Shown here piece after piece: positions 27,027 to 39,461 of a DNA stretch of 64,000 nucleotides (the stretch's first letter is position 1; every line of letters starts with the position of its first letter). Below the pieces are notes generated by a model, which was not told the DNA's origin, searched no databases, and was given only the letters and a program-made list of their open reading frames with translations. This DNA is from an uncultured Bradyrhizobium sp. Its GTDB lineage: Bacteria; Pseudomonadota; Alphaproteobacteria; Rhizobiales; Xanthobacteraceae. The position numbers and the translations under genes were made by a program. The stretch is taken from positions 1 to 64,000 of the forward strand of contig NZ_CANSMR010000006.1 of NCBI RefSeq assembly GCF_947648125.1. The letters are read 5' to 3'.

Positions 27027-27497
27027 ATGACCCGAGCCTATTACAGCACCGTTCTCGACCATCCGCTCGATACCGTGTGGTCGCTGATCCGCGACTTCAA
27101 CAATTACCCCGCCTACATCGAAGGCGTCAGCGAAAGCGTGATCGAGGATGACAAGCGCGGCGACCAGATCGGTGCGGTCAGGCGCTTCTGCTATCTTGGG
27201 CTCTGGGTCAGGCAACGCCTTGCCGGTCACTCCGACACGCAGCATTCGCTGACCTATGCCAGCATCGAGCCGCTGCCGTTCCTGGCGGATGCCGGTTCGG
27301 ACGCGCCGCAGCCGACCCATTACGAGGGCACGATGCATCTGCTGCCGGTCGTCGAGGGCAACCGCACCTTCATCGAATGGTCAGTCAAGCTCGACACCGT
27401 GCCCGGCGATGCCGATCGCTGGCACACTCAGTTCCAGGCGTGGATCCCGGACTGGACCGGCTCCCTGGTCAGAGCGCTGGCGCGCCAGCCAAGCTGA
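27027..27497 (+). CDS. SRPBCC/START-like (polyketide cyclase-type) protein
   Basis: 156 residues from ATG 27027, with GGAG six bases upstream. The pattern STVLDHPLDTVWSLIRDFNN followed by alternating strands and a long C-terminal helix (WIPDWTGSLVRALAR) fits the helix-grip SRPBCC fold, which binds hydrophobic ligands. No catalytic residues can be named. It is divergent from meaB and convergent (15 bp apart) with the next gene. Ligand and pathway unknown. Confidence 0.7.
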   Translation: MTRAYYSTVLDHPLDTVWSLIRDFNNYPAYIEGVSESVIEDDKRGDQIGAVRRFCYLGLWVRQRLAGHSDTQHSLTYASIEPLPFLADAGSDAPQPTHYEGTMHLLPVVEGNRTFIEWSVKLDTVPGDADRWHTQFQAWIPDWTGSLVRALARQPS

Positions 27498-27512
27498 GGC
27501 CCGCTGAAGCAG

Positions 27513-28316
27513 CTATTGTTGCTGGTCGTCGGCGTCGGCCTTCGGCCGCGTCCCGCCGAAGATTTTGGTGCCTTCCGCCGTCAGATACGGCTTCAGCATC
27601 TCCCACGGCACGAAGACGACATACTGGCCTTCGGCGTAGGGGCCGACGGCGTAGGGCGGGTAGTGGAAGGTGAGGCCGGAGCTCTTGCCGGCTTCGGTCG
27701 ACGGCGCCAGCGTCACGGCGCCGATCTTGAGCAAGGTCGGCTTCAGCTCCTTGTACCATTCGGCGGTTGCCGTCTCGCCGGCACCGCGCCGCTTCTTCTC
27801 GGCGTTCAGTGCGCTGACGACGGCCTTGCGCAGCGCCGTCAGGGTTGGGCCGTTGTCGGCTGTCTCGGTGAAGAAGGGACGGATGCTGATGCGCTTCTTC
27901 GCCGCCGTATCCCACAGGATGGTGTTGACGTCGGTGTTCGGATGCGCGCCGAGTGTGTCCATATAGTCGTCGCGCAGCACGCTGACATAGCGGCCGTCGA
28001 CGATCGACCGCACCGTGTATTTGCGCTCGAATGAATAGCCGCCGCGGTCTTTGAAAAGCTCAGGCTCGTCCTTGCGCGCGGAAGCCGCCTCCGCAGCGTT
28101 CTTGTCGATCCACTTCCGGCCCTCGGCGAGGCAATCGGCCGCCAGCGCTGCGTCCGCCTTGATCTTGTCGTCGAGATAGACGTTGGCCTCGACGCTCGCG
28201 TTCTTGATCGTGGCGTCGGGCTTGGGATCGGCGGCGTGCGCCGGCAGCCAGAGGCACGCCAGCATGCCGGCAAGGCCCATGATGCGGGCAGACGTCATCG
28301 AGCGAGCGGCGCGCAT
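27513..28316 (-). CDS. Exported DUF3298 (RsiV C-terminal-like) protein
   Basis: 267 residues with a signal peptide ending AHA near residue 28. The middle (SFERKYTVRSIVDGRYVSVL, GAHPNTDVNTILWD) and C-terminal part (LTFHYPPYAVGPYAEGQYVV) match the DUF4163/DUF3298 layout found in the extracellular domain of RsiV and in stand-alone periplasmic proteins. In RsiV this fold binds lysozyme; here no membrane anchor or sigma partner is present, so its role is open. The start could also be the ATG at 28298. Confidence 0.7.
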   Translation of the reverse strand: MRAARSMTSARIMGLAGMLACLWLPAHAADPKPDATIKNASVEANVYLDDKIKADAALAADCLAEGRKWIDKNAAEAASARKDEPELFKDRGGYSFERKYTVRSIVDGRYVSVLRDDYMDTLGAHPNTDVNTILWDTAAKKRISIRPFFTETADNGPTLTALRKAVVSALNAEKKRRGAGETATAEWYKELKPTLLKIGAVTLAPSTEAGKSSGLTFHYPPYAVGPYAEGQYVVFVPWEMLKPYLTAEGTKIFGGTRPKADADDQQQ

Positions 28317-28384
28317 GGAAAACTCCCATCGGTGGGCAGGAAATTGCGTACGGCGACGAAATTCTTGGCGCTGCCTTTTCCACG

Positions 28385-28475
28385 CTCGTCATGGCCGGGC
28401 TTGTCCCGGCCATCCACGTCTTTCTCGCCTGGAAGCCAAGACGTGGATGCCCGGCACAAGGCCGGGCATGACGAG
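28385..28475. repeat. Long imperfect palindromic repeat
   Basis: Two arms of nearly 40 bases (CTCGTCATGGCCGGGCTTGT... at 28385-28423 and ...CAAGGCCGGGCATGACGAG ending 28475) are imperfect reverse complements, each with its own internal GGCCGGG hairpin. A shorter relative is at 48955-48983. It lies in the gap between the mutB stop and the start of the DUF3298 gene. From memory, this family is abundant in Bradyrhizobium intergenic DNA. Confidence 0.7.
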
Positions 28476-28541
28476 TTTGTGGAGGGATCGAGCGCACCTG
28501 GTATGGCCCTGCTTCGGAGTGGAAGAGGGGACGCGGCAGCG

Positions 28542-30698
<2,157 letters not shown>

Positions 30699-30710
30699 TC
30701 CTTGGCTTCC

Positions 30711-31181
30711 TTAATCATGGTCCGGGTGCTGATGGCTGACGATGGTCGCCATCTTGTCCGGTCCGTAATTCTGCATCGTGGTCTGGCTCGGCAGGTTGGC
30801 GATGCCGACCACCCAGCCGTGGCGGGACTCGGTTCCGAATTGCTGCGTCGGGATCACCCGGTCGGGCCGGTCGAAGGCGCCGGTCATGATCTCGATGCGG
30901 GGACCGTCGATCCGCCGGAAGCTGAGCGGCGTGCCGCAGGCGGCGCAGAAGTCGCGCTCGGCGATCGAGGAGGATTTGAACGCCGCCGGCTTGCCCCGGG
31001 TCCAGGCGAAGTCCTCTTTGTTGATGTCGGCGAAAGAGGCGAACGGCGCACCGGAGGCCTTTTGGCACATCCGGCAGTGACAGATGCTGACGCGGTTGGG
31101 TGCCGCGGACACCGCAAAGCGCACGGCGCCGCACTGGCAGCCGCCGGTCAGAACGGGTTTCGCTGGTGCCTCTGCCGTCAT
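30711..31181 (-). CDS. GFA-family (glutathione-dependent formaldehyde-activating-like) zinc protein
   Basis: 156 residues. The zinc-binding cysteines of the GFA/CENP-V fold are all present: Cys15/17 (GGCQCGAVRF), Cys34/36/39 (CHCRMCQK) and Cys79/82 (FCAACGTPL). Family members are annotated as S-(hydroxymethyl)glutathione synthase-like, but true activity is proven for few, so a thiol-adduct enzyme is only a guess. It is inserted between the two mutase subunit genes: its ATG overlaps the mutA stop (ATGA) and mutB starts 12 bp after its stop, so it is made in step with the mutase. Confidence 0.82.
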   Translation of the reverse strand: MTAEAPAKPVLTGGCQCGAVRFAVSAAPNRVSICHCRMCQKASGAPFASFADINKEDFAWTRGKPAAFKSSSIAERDFCAACGTPLSFRRIDGPRIEIMTGAFDRPDRVIPTQQFGTESRHGWVVGIANLPSQTTMQNYGPDKMATIVSHQHPDHD

Positions 31182-33052
31182 GCCTGCTCCATCCGCCGAT
31201 AGGCGTCGCGCAATGTCGCCAGCGCGTCACCGCCGGAGAAGACGAACTCACCGATGCCGGCCGCCCGCAGCGCCGCTTCCTGGTCGCCGGGCCGCCCTGC
31301 CAGATAGATATGCCTTGCTCCGCCGCCGTGAAGGGCCTTGGCGGCCTCAATGGCGCTGACGGCATAGACCTTGTCAGAGGAACAAATGCACGCCATCGCG
31401 GCGCCCGAGGCCTTGAACGCCGCGGCCAGCGCGGCCGCGTCGGCAAAGCCCTCGCTGTCGATGGCCTCGATCCCGCCGGTCTCGAAGAAGCTTTTTGCAA
31501 ATGTGGCGCGGGCGGTGAAATCCGCCGGCGTGCCTAGGTTTGCGAGGAAGATCCTGGGCCGTGCGCCATGCGCCTTCAGCGCAACGTCCGACTTGTCGCG
31601 CAGCGCCTCGAACGGTTCGGCGAGCCGCATCGGCGCGAGGGCATCGAAGGTGACCTTGGCACCGGCGCTGGACACCGGCGCTGATGGTTTCACATCCAGG
31701 ACCGCGAGGTCGGCCTCGTGCAGGTTCGGGAATTCGCTGGCGCCGGTCAGCACGTCGCGGCGCTTCGCCACGTTGGCTTCGCGCTGCAATCGCGTCGCGG
31801 CGACTTTGTTTTGCAGCAGCCCCTGCTCGAGCGCGACGAAGATGCCACCGGCCTTCTCGGTCTCCTGGAACAGCGCCCACGCCGCCTCGCAAAGCTGCGA
31901 GGTCAAGGTCTCGATGCCGCCGGCGCCTGCCGCGGGATCGGAGACCTTGGCAAGGTTGGATTCATCGAGCAGCACGAGTTGTGTGTTGCGCGCCACGCGG
32001 CGGGCGAAATCGTCCGGCAGGCCGAGTGCCAGCGTGTGCGGCAGCACCGTGATCGCATTGGCGCCGCCGAGCCCGGCGGCAAAGGTCGCGATCGTCGCGC
32101 GCAGCATGTTCACGTTGGGATCGCGCTGGGTCAGCATTCGCCAGGCGGTCTGCGCGTTGACGAAGATCGGCTTCGGCGCGAGGCCGCAGGCTTCTTCGAT
32201 CCTTGCCCACAGGCGGCGCAGCGCGCGGAATTTCGCCATGGTCAGGAACTGGTCGGCATCGGCGCTGAGCCGGAACGACACGGCGCCACGCGCCGCATCG
32301 AGATCGAGTCCTGCGGCTTCCAGCATGCGCAGATAGGCGAGCGCGACCGCGAGCGTGAAGGCGAGTTCCTGCACCTCTGAGCCGCCGGCATCATGCACCG
32401 GCCGGCCATCGGCCAGCACGAACGGTCCCTTGAAGCCGCGCTTGATCAGGCCGTTGACCACCTGGCCGAACGGCTTTGCGTAGTCGGCCCACCTGGCTGC
32501 CGCTGCACCGCGCACGGCAATCGTGCTGAGCGCCTGATAATTGAAATGCAGGTCGAGCTTGGCCGGATCGAGCTTGCGAGCCTCGACCATCTCGGCAAAC
32601 GTCTCGCCGGCATTCTCGCGTCCGATCACCGGGTTGAGCGCGATCATGATGCCGGCATCGAGATGGACGCCGCCGCAGGCCCGCGCCAGCGTCTTCTTGC
32701 TGGCGTCGGTGAGACCGAAGCCGCGCGCGCCGGGACCGCCGGCGAACTCGAATTCGAGGCCGGTCGCTCCGTTCTCGAGATCCTGCAAGGCCTGCGCATT
32801 GGCCGCTGCGGCATCGGGATGGTCGACCCGCTGCAGGATCTGCCAGGGGGTGGCAGCGGCGCGGCCCGGAAGGGGGCTCAGATTGGTGGCGCGACGATAG
32901 ATCGGATCGATCCTCAGGCCATCATAGGTCTTGCCGACCAGCTTCTCGAACGGCGCGCCCTTCAGCACGCCGTCGACCAGCTTGCGCCAGTCGTCATAGG
33001 TCGCCGGTGCAAAATCCGAAGCCAGAGCCAAATCGTCAGTCGAGGTCGTCAT
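31178..33052 (-). CDS. mutA: Methylmalonyl-CoA mutase, small subunit
   Basis: About 624 residues from ATG 33052 (MTTSTDDLALASDF); an upstream ATG at 33115 would add 21 unremarkable residues. The barrel resembles the large subunit, but the C-terminal Rossmann domain lacks the DxHxxG cobalamin ligand (the site reads LANLGTPADFTARATFAKSF), as expected for the structural beta subunit of the heterodimer. It is the first gene of the operon with the GFA gene and mutB. Confidence 0.9.
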   Translation of the reverse strand: MTTSTDDLALASDFAPATYDDWRKLVDGVLKGAPFEKLVGKTYDGLRIDPIYRRATNLSPLPGRAAATPWQILQRVDHPDAAAANAQALQDLENGATGLEFEFAGGPGARGFGLTDASKKTLARACGGVHLDAGIMIALNPVIGRENAGETFAEMVEARKLDPAKLDLHFNYQALSTIAVRGAAAARWADYAKPFGQVVNGLIKRGFKGPFVLADGRPVHDAGGSEVQELAFTLAVALAYLRMLEAAGLDLDAARGAVSFRLSADADQFLTMAKFRALRRLWARIEEACGLAPKPIFVNAQTAWRMLTQRDPNVNMLRATIATFAAGLGGANAITVLPHTLALGLPDDFARRVARNTQLVLLDESNLAKVSDPAAGAGGIETLTSQLCEAAWALFQETEKAGGIFVALEQGLLQNKVAATRLQREANVAKRRDVLTGASEFPNLHEADLAVLDVKPSAPVSSAGAKVTFDALAPMRLAEPFEALRDKSDVALKAHGARPRIFLANLGTPADFTARATFAKSFFETGGIEAIDSEGFADAAALAAAFKASGAAMACICSSDKVYAVSAIEAAKALHGGGARHIYLAGRPGDQEAALRAAGIGEFVFSGGDALATLRDAYRRMEQA

Positions 33053-33159
33053 CCGCCCAAATCGTCCTTCATCGGCCCCGCGAGGGCGCCCCTTGATTTG
33101 GCCGGAAATTGCCACGGGCGGGCGGCCAAGCCAAACGGTTGTTTGCGCTCGTGCGGCTT

Positions 33160-33651
33160 TTAATCGAGGTCCGCTAGACGGAAAATACCGTCCGTCGAGA
33201 CCCCCGCCAGCGCATCCGCGACGCGGCGCCCGGCGATGACGCGGTCGGGAACGATCTCGGCCAGCGGCACCAGCACGAAAGCGCGCTCGAACAGGCGCGG
33301 GTGCGGCAGCGTCAGTTCCGGCTTGTCGAGTGTGACGTCGTCATAGGCGATCAGGTCGAGGTCGAGGGTGCGGGGTCCCCAGCGCTGTTCGTTCTTGCGG
33401 TCGCGGCCGAATTTGGTTTCGATCTTGTGCAGCGTGAACAGCAGCGCGTGCGGATCGAGGCTGGTGTCGATCTCGATGCAGGCATTGACGAAGCTGTCCT
33501 GCTGCGCGTCGCCCCAGGGCGGCGTCGAATAGTCCGACGAGCGCGCCACGAGCGCGGCCTGCGTCATGCCGCAGATATTGGCGATCGCCTTGCGAAACGT
33601 CGTGCGGACGTCGCCGACATTGCCGCCGAGTGCGATCAGGACATCAGCCAT
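33160..33651 (-). CDS. folK: HPPK, 6-hydroxymethyl-dihydropterin pyrophosphokinase
   Basis: 163 residues. It transfers pyrophosphate from ATP to 6-hydroxymethyl-7,8-dihydropterin in folate synthesis. The N-terminal LIALGGNVGD motif and the signature RWGPRTLDLDLIAYDD (about residues 90-105, with the metal-binding Asp pair) are intact, as is LPHPRLFERAFVLVPLAE. Last gene of folP-folB-folK; four bases separate the folB stop from its ATG. Confidence 0.94.
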   Translation of the reverse strand: MADVLIALGGNVGDVRTTFRKAIANICGMTQAALVARSSDYSTPPWGDAQQDSFVNACIEIDTSLDPHALLFTLHKIETKFGRDRKNEQRWGPRTLDLDLIAYDDVTLDKPELTLPHPRLFERAFVLVPLAEIVPDRVIAGRRVADALAGVSTDGIFRLADLD

Positions 33652-33655
33652 CGGT

Positions 33656-34036
33656 TCAACCGTGCGGCGGCGGATGCCGCGAGCGCGTCAGCACCACGCC
33701 GACATCGTCGAAGATCGCGGCGATCGGTGCATGCGGCTTGTGCACGGTGACCTTGACCGCCCTGACACGCGGGAAGCTCGCCAAAATGTCCTCGGCCACC
33801 GCGCCGGCGGCGCGCTCCAGCAACTTGTAATTGGTGTTCTTGAATGCCGAAGTCGCGGTCGCGACCACGTTGGAATAGGACACCGTGTCGGAGAGGCGGT
33901 CGGTGCGCGAGGATTCCGAGAGGTCAGTATAGAGTTCGAGGTCGATCACGAAGCGCTGTCCGACCTCGGTCTCATGTTCCATCACGCCATGACGGGCATG
34001 GATGACGATCCCGGTGATGAAGATCGTGTCGGTCAT
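33656..34036 (-). CDS. folB: Dihydroneopterin aldolase
   Basis: 126 residues, family length. It converts dihydroneopterin to 6-hydroxymethyl-dihydropterin plus glycolaldehyde, the step just before HPPK. HARHGVMEHETEVGQRFVID at the N-terminus holds the conserved Glu region, and the later VSYSNVV and LLERAA motifs, with the conserved Lys in VKVTVHKPHAPI, are present. The ATG overlaps the folP stop by 4 bp. Confidence 0.92.
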   Translation of the reverse strand: MTDTIFITGIVIHARHGVMEHETEVGQRFVIDLELYTDLSESSRTDRLSDTVSYSNVVATATSAFKNTNYKLLERAAGAVAEDILASFPRVRAVKVTVHKPHAPIAAIFDDVGVVLTRSRHPPPHG

Positions 34037-34890
34037 TGCTGTCCCTCGATTGCGGCGGCCACCCGCAGCGCCTGAACGGTTTCGGCGACGTCGTGCGCGC
34101 GGATGATGCGGGCGCCATTCCGCGCGGCGATCAGATGCGCCGCGATCGAGCCGCCGATCCGCTGTTGCGGCTCCGAGGCCACGATCGTGCTGATGAAGCG
34201 CTTGCGCGAGGCGCCGACCAGCACCGGCAGGCGGAACACGTCGAGCTCAGCGAGCCGCGCCAGCGCCATCATGCTCTGCTCTTGCGTCTTGCCGAAGCCG
34301 ATGCCGGGATCGAGCACGATCCGGTCGGACGCAATGCCGGCGCGCGCCGCGATCTCGAGCGAGCGTTCGAAGAAGGCAGTGATGTCCTGCATGATGTCGA
34401 TCGCGGGATCAGCCTGCTCGCGATTGTGCATGACGATCACGGGCACGCTGCGCGCGGCGACGAGCGGCGCCATGCCGGCGTCGCGCTGCAGGCCCCAGAC
34501 GTCATTGGCGATCGCCGCACCCTGGTCGAGCGCCCACGCGACGACCTCCGACTTCATGCTGTCGATCGAGACCGGCACGCCAAGCGCGACCACCTCGGCC
34601 AGCACCGGCTTCAGCCGCGCCATTTCGGCCTCGGCGGTGACCGGCTGCGAGCCATAGGGACGGGTCGATTCCGCGCCGATGTCGATGATATCGGCGCCCT
34701 CGGCGATCAGCCTGCGGGCCTGCGCCAGCGCCTGTTCGGGCGCGATGAACTGGCCGCCGTCGGAGAACGAGTCCGGCGTCACGTTCAGGATGCCCATCAC
34801 CGCCGGGTAGGGCCTCAACAGCAGCGCCGGCAGCACCGCTGATACGGCCGGGCCGGTCACCGCCGATGCTATGGGCCTGGTTGCCATCAT
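34033..34890 (-). CDS. folP: Dihydropteroate synthase
   Basis: About 285 residues from the ATG at 34890 (MMATRPIASAV); an upstream TTG at 34920 would add ten residues. It condenses the HPPK product with p-aminobenzoate and is the sulfonamide target. Motifs: MGILNVTPDSFSDGG (loop 1), GAESTRPYG, DSMKSEV, NDVWGLQRD, GIGFGKTQEQ and VGASRKRF. First gene of the folate operon. Confidence 0.94.
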   Translation of the reverse strand: MMATRPIASAVTGPAVSAVLPALLLRPYPAVMGILNVTPDSFSDGGQFIAPEQALAQARRLIAEGADIIDIGAESTRPYGSQPVTAEAEMARLKPVLAEVVALGVPVSIDSMKSEVVAWALDQGAAIANDVWGLQRDAGMAPLVAARSVPVIVMHNREQADPAIDIMQDITAFFERSLEIAARAGIASDRIVLDPGIGFGKTQEQSMMALARLAELDVFRLPVLVGASRKRFISTIVASEPQQRIGGSIAAHLIAARNGARIIRAHDVAETVQALRVAAAIEGQQ

Positions 34891-34988
34891 GCGGTGGCTT
34901 TGCGCTGACCGCAGCGGCAAGTCAAGGTGCCGCAGCGATGCGTGGCGCCGGCGGCCGCGGGTGCGGTTAAGGCAGGCTAATAGTGATG

Positions 34989-35396
34989 CTAATAGGTGAT
35001 CTTGAGCGGCAGCTTGCGTGCCTGTTCGATCAGCAACTCGACCGATTTCTCTGACGGCATCACGCGGACGAGCTTACGCCGCACATTGGCGTCCTTCATG
35101 CTCTGCGCCAGCCGCGACGGATTGCGCTGTGCGAGCTCCCGCACGGTGGTGACGCCGGCGGCGCGGACCAGCCCGACCTTCGCCTTGCCCATGCCGGGAA
35201 TCCGCATGTAGTCGGAGATGTTGGCCCATTCGAGCAATTGTTGTTCGCTGATCCCGGTCTTGGCGGAGAGCGCTTTGCGTCCCTTGACGGTGCGGGCGGC
35301 TTCAAGCAGTGCGTCGGTCGTGCGGATACCCTGCGATTTCAGTTTGGTGGCGCAATAGGCGGACAGGCCTTCGATCTCGGAGAGGGGGTATGTCAT
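34989..35396 (-). CDS. DUF4332 helix-hairpin-helix protein
   Basis: 135 residues with two helix-hairpin-helix-like halves (LSEIEGLSAYCATKLKSQGI and MRIPGMGKAKVGLVRAAGV), the pattern of DUF4332. Such modules usually contact nucleic acid or proteins without sequence preference. No nuclease or polymerase domain is attached. The gene is alone between folP and a small unknown gene. Confidence 0.75.
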   Translation of the reverse strand: MTYPLSEIEGLSAYCATKLKSQGIRTTDALLEAARTVKGRKALSAKTGISEQQLLEWANISDYMRIPGMGKAKVGLVRAAGVTTVRELAQRNPSRLAQSMKDANVRRKLVRVMPSEKSVELLIEQARKLPLKITY

Positions 35397-35458
35397 GATA
35401 CTCGTATGCAGGTAACAGGTAGAAGGGAGCGCGCGTGCAGGGGCGTTGGAAAAGTGCT

Positions 35459-35824
35459 TCAGGCAAACTGGCTGAGGCCCGGCGTCCCCGAGATGATCTC
35501 GCCCATTTGATCCGCTCCGATTTTGTCGCGGCCGAACCTGAAAAGTTCACGCGCGACGTTCTGAATTTCACCCATGCTCAGGCCAAGCGCCATGAGCCGG
35601 GTGCCGACAGCCATCAGGCCGCCGCCCATCAACCGCGATAGGCCACCGCTGTTGTTGGAGGCGGCGATTGCCGCTTCGGCGCCGGGGATTTGGTCGATCA
35701 GAGCCTGGACTTTGTCGGAAGGTCCCTCGTTACGGAGGAAACCCAGAACGATGCCGATGGTTTTTTCAGCGACAGCGCCGTCGATGCCGGCCTTCGCGGC
35801 CAGCTGTCCAACCAATTCGTCCAT
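35459..35824 (-). CDS. Small hypothetical helical protein
   Basis: 121 residues from ATG 35824 (MDELVGQLAAKAGIDGAVAE); the frame extends further upstream but the conserved part starts here, with a G-rich site before it. The first 50 residues form a helical domain (AEKTIGIVLGFLRNEGPSDK), followed by a Gly/Met-rich hydrophobic hairpin (GGGLMAVGTRLMALGLSMGE) and a helical end. The layout is like DUF2267/DUF2780-type small proteins, but I cannot fix the family. Function unknown. Confidence 0.6.
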   Translation of the reverse strand: MDELVGQLAAKAGIDGAVAEKTIGIVLGFLRNEGPSDKVQALIDQIPGAEAAIAASNNSGGLSRLMGGGLMAVGTRLMALGLSMGEIQNVARELFRFGRDKIGADQMGEIISGTPGLSQFA

Positions 35825-36060
35825 CTTGCCCCGCCTCAACCGGACTTTGCCGGGTCGTTCTTGAAGATTTATCTTGAGCGCCTGTGTCACGAAATACAAG
35901 CGATCCGCGCATTTCAGTTCGTTTTCTTTTTCGATCGCGTCGTGACTGTGGCCTCGCTGCAAGAGTGAGCGGCGGATTCACACCATCTTGTCGCAATGCG
36001 CAATGCCTTTCGTCACTTCGCCGGGAATAAAATATGAGGAACCAGTGGCGCGACAATATA

Positions 36061-36078
36061 CGTCAGCATCTGCTGACG
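36061..36078. promoter_or_regulatory. Perfect short inverted repeat
   Basis: CGTCAGCA-TC-TGCTGACG, an 8-bp perfect inverted repeat with a 2-base centre, about 160 bp before the ATPase start and 45 bp before an iteron array. It may be an operator or a small hairpin. Confidence 0.4.
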
Positions 36079-36124
36079 GTTTCAATCGACCGGCAAGATG
36101 CAATATGATGGCACTGGTTCGGTA

Positions 36125-36209
36125 TCGAGCCGGATACGGACATCGAACCGGGTTCGAGGTTTCGAACCGGGTTCGACGTATCGGACCGGGTGCGATGATC
36201 GAAACGATC
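36125..36209. promoter_or_regulatory. Iteron array, 19-bp period, before HerA/YjgR-like gene
   Basis: The near-palindromic 15-mer TCGAACCGGGTTCGA occurs exactly at 36143-36157 and 36162-36176. A two-mismatch copy is at 36181-36195 and a degenerate copy at 36125-36139, giving starts 18, 19 and 19 bp apart. A fifth palindrome, GATCG-AAA-CGATC, follows at 36197-36209. The array ends 25 bp before the ATG at 36235, in a 410-bp intergenic region (35825-36234) with no other gene. Multi-site operator binding is the simplest reading. Confidence 0.6.
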
Positions 36210-36234
36210 TAAATCTCCGCGAAGAGGCGAAGCG

Positions 36235-37854
<1,620 letters not shown>

Positions 37855-37950
37855 CATCGCGATCATCCGACCGGAACGGGCAGCCGGCTTTGCCTCCGGC
37901 GGCCGGCGCGCTACAACGTCGGCAATGTCCAAACAAAAAGGATATAAGCG

Positions 37951-39351
37951 ATGTCCAACGCCAAGCTGCAGCCCGTGCTCGACCGTATCGACGCCGATTT
38001 CGACAACAGTCTCGAGCGGCTGTTCACGCTGCTGCGGATCAAGTCGATCTCGGCCGATCCGGCCTTTGCCGATGACTGCAAGGCGGCCGCCGATCACCTT
38101 GCCAAGGATATCGCAACCCTCGGCTTCAAGACCGAGGTGCGTCCGACCGCCGGCCATCCGGCCGTGGTCGGCAAGCTGAACGGCGCGACCGACGGGCGTC
38201 CGCATGTGCTGTTCTACGGCCACTATGACGTGCAACCGGTCGATCCGCTGAATCTCTGGCACCGTCCGCCGTTCGAGCCCGTGGTGACCGACCATGCCGA
38301 CGGGCGCAAGATCATCGTCGCGCGCGGGGCCGAGGACGACAAGGGACAGTTGATGACCTTCGTCGAGGCGTGCCGCGCCTGGAAAAATGTGACGGGATCG
38401 TTGCCGATCGACATCACCATCGTCATCGAAGGCGAGGAGGAGATTGGCTCGAAGAATTTCGTGCCGTTCCTCGAGGCGAACAAGGCCGAGCTCAAGGCCG
38501 ACTTCGCACTGGTCTGCGATACCAGCATGTGGGATCCGAACACGCCCGCGATCACGACCTCGCTGCGCGGCCTGGTCTATGACGAGGTCAAGATCAAGGC
38601 CGCCAATCGCGACCTGCATTCCGGTGTGTTCGGCGGCGGCGCGCAGAATCCGATCCGCGTGCTGACGCGGATTCTTGGCGGCCTGCATGACGAGAACGGG
38701 CACATCACCATCCCCGGTTTCTACGACGGCGTGAAGGATCTGCCGCCGGACATCCTGGCGCAGTGGAAGCAGCTCAATCTGACGGCGGACAGCTTCCTCA
38801 AGCCGATCGGCCTCTCGGTGCCGGCCGGCGAGAAGGATCGGCTCCTGATCGAGCAGGTCTCCTCGCGCCCGACCTGCGACATCAACGGCATCGTCGGCGG
38901 CTATACCGGCGAGGGCTCGAAGACGGTGATCCCGGCCGAGGCGTCGGCCAAGGTCTCGTTCCGCCTGGTCGAAGGACAGGACCCCGAGAAGATCCGCCAG
39001 GCGTTCCGCGATTACGTGACGGCGCGCGTGCCGGCGGATTGCAAGGCCGAATTCATCGATCATTCCTCTGCGCCGGCGATCGCGCTCGACTGGAACATGA
39101 AGCCCCTGGCGGCCGCCCGCCGCGCGCTGACCGACGAATGGGGCAAGGAGGCGCTGCTGGTCGGCTCCGGCGCCTCGATCCCGATCGTCGCCGACTTCAA
39201 GCGCGCGCTCGGCCTCGACAGCGTGCTGGTCGGCTTCGGGCTCGACGACGACAACATCCATTCGCCGAACGAGAAGTACGACCTCAAAAGCTACCACAAG
39301 GGCATCCGCTCCTGGGCGCGGATTCTCGCCGCCTTCGCCGACGCCAAATAA
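37951..39351 (+). CDS. M20 family metallopeptidase (dipeptidase type)
   Basis: 466 residues. Metal-site motifs: LFYGHYDVQP, RGAEDDKGQLM and EGEEEIGS (Asp/Glu ligands and catalytic Glu), plus a final His region near YHKGIRSW. The central dimerisation domain (SGVFGGGAQNPIRVLTRILG) is present. The motifs match the dipeptidase/carnosinase-like branch, a cytoplasmic enzyme hydrolysing small peptides. A strong terminator follows 15 bp after the stop. Confidence 0.88.
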   Translation: MSNAKLQPVLDRIDADFDNSLERLFTLLRIKSISADPAFADDCKAAADHLAKDIATLGFKTEVRPTAGHPAVVGKLNGATDGRPHVLFYGHYDVQPVDPLNLWHRPPFEPVVTDHADGRKIIVARGAEDDKGQLMTFVEACRAWKNVTGSLPIDITIVIEGEEEIGSKNFVPFLEANKAELKADFALVCDTSMWDPNTPAITTSLRGLVYDEVKIKAANRDLHSGVFGGGAQNPIRVLTRILGGLHDENGHITIPGFYDGVKDLPPDILAQWKQLNLTADSFLKPIGLSVPAGEKDRLLIEQVSSRPTCDINGIVGGYTGEGSKTVIPAEASAKVSFRLVEGQDPEKIRQAFRDYVTARVPADCKAEFIDHSSAPAIALDWNMKPLAAARRALTDEWGKEALLVGSGASIPIVADFKRALGLDSVLVGFGLDDDNIHSPNEKYDLKSYHKGIRSWARILAAFADAK

Positions 39352-39366
39352 CATGAGACGCTCCAA

Positions 39367-39404
39367 ACGCAAAAACGCCGCCCGGAATTGGGCGGCGTTT
39401 GTTT
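39367..39404 (+). terminator. Terminator of the M20 gene (copy 1)
   Basis: Stem CGCCGCCC-GGAATT-GGGCGGCG with T-runs on the right (GTTTGTTTT) and A-runs on the left, so it can work in both directions. Bases 39367-39400 are repeated without change at 40312-40345, on the other side of the RAYT block. Confidence 0.85.
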
Positions 39405-39409
39405 TGCGC

Positions 39410-39440
39410 GTAGGATGGGTAGAGCGCAGCGAAACCCATC
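39410..39440 (+). repeat. REP palindrome 1 (left of RAYT)
   Basis: GTAGGATGGGTAGAGCG... to ...ACCCATC: the GATGGGT/ACCCATC arms pair. It lies 21 bp before the RAYT start. Opposite orientation to REP 2 and REP 4. Confidence 0.8.
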
Positions 39441-39461
39441 ACTTCTTGATCACGATCAGTC

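Noticed and set aside
36113-36212. Iterons as a plasmid or chromosomal replication origin
   Set aside because: No replication initiator, DnaA boxes or AT-rich unwinding region nearby; a regulatory array is simpler.
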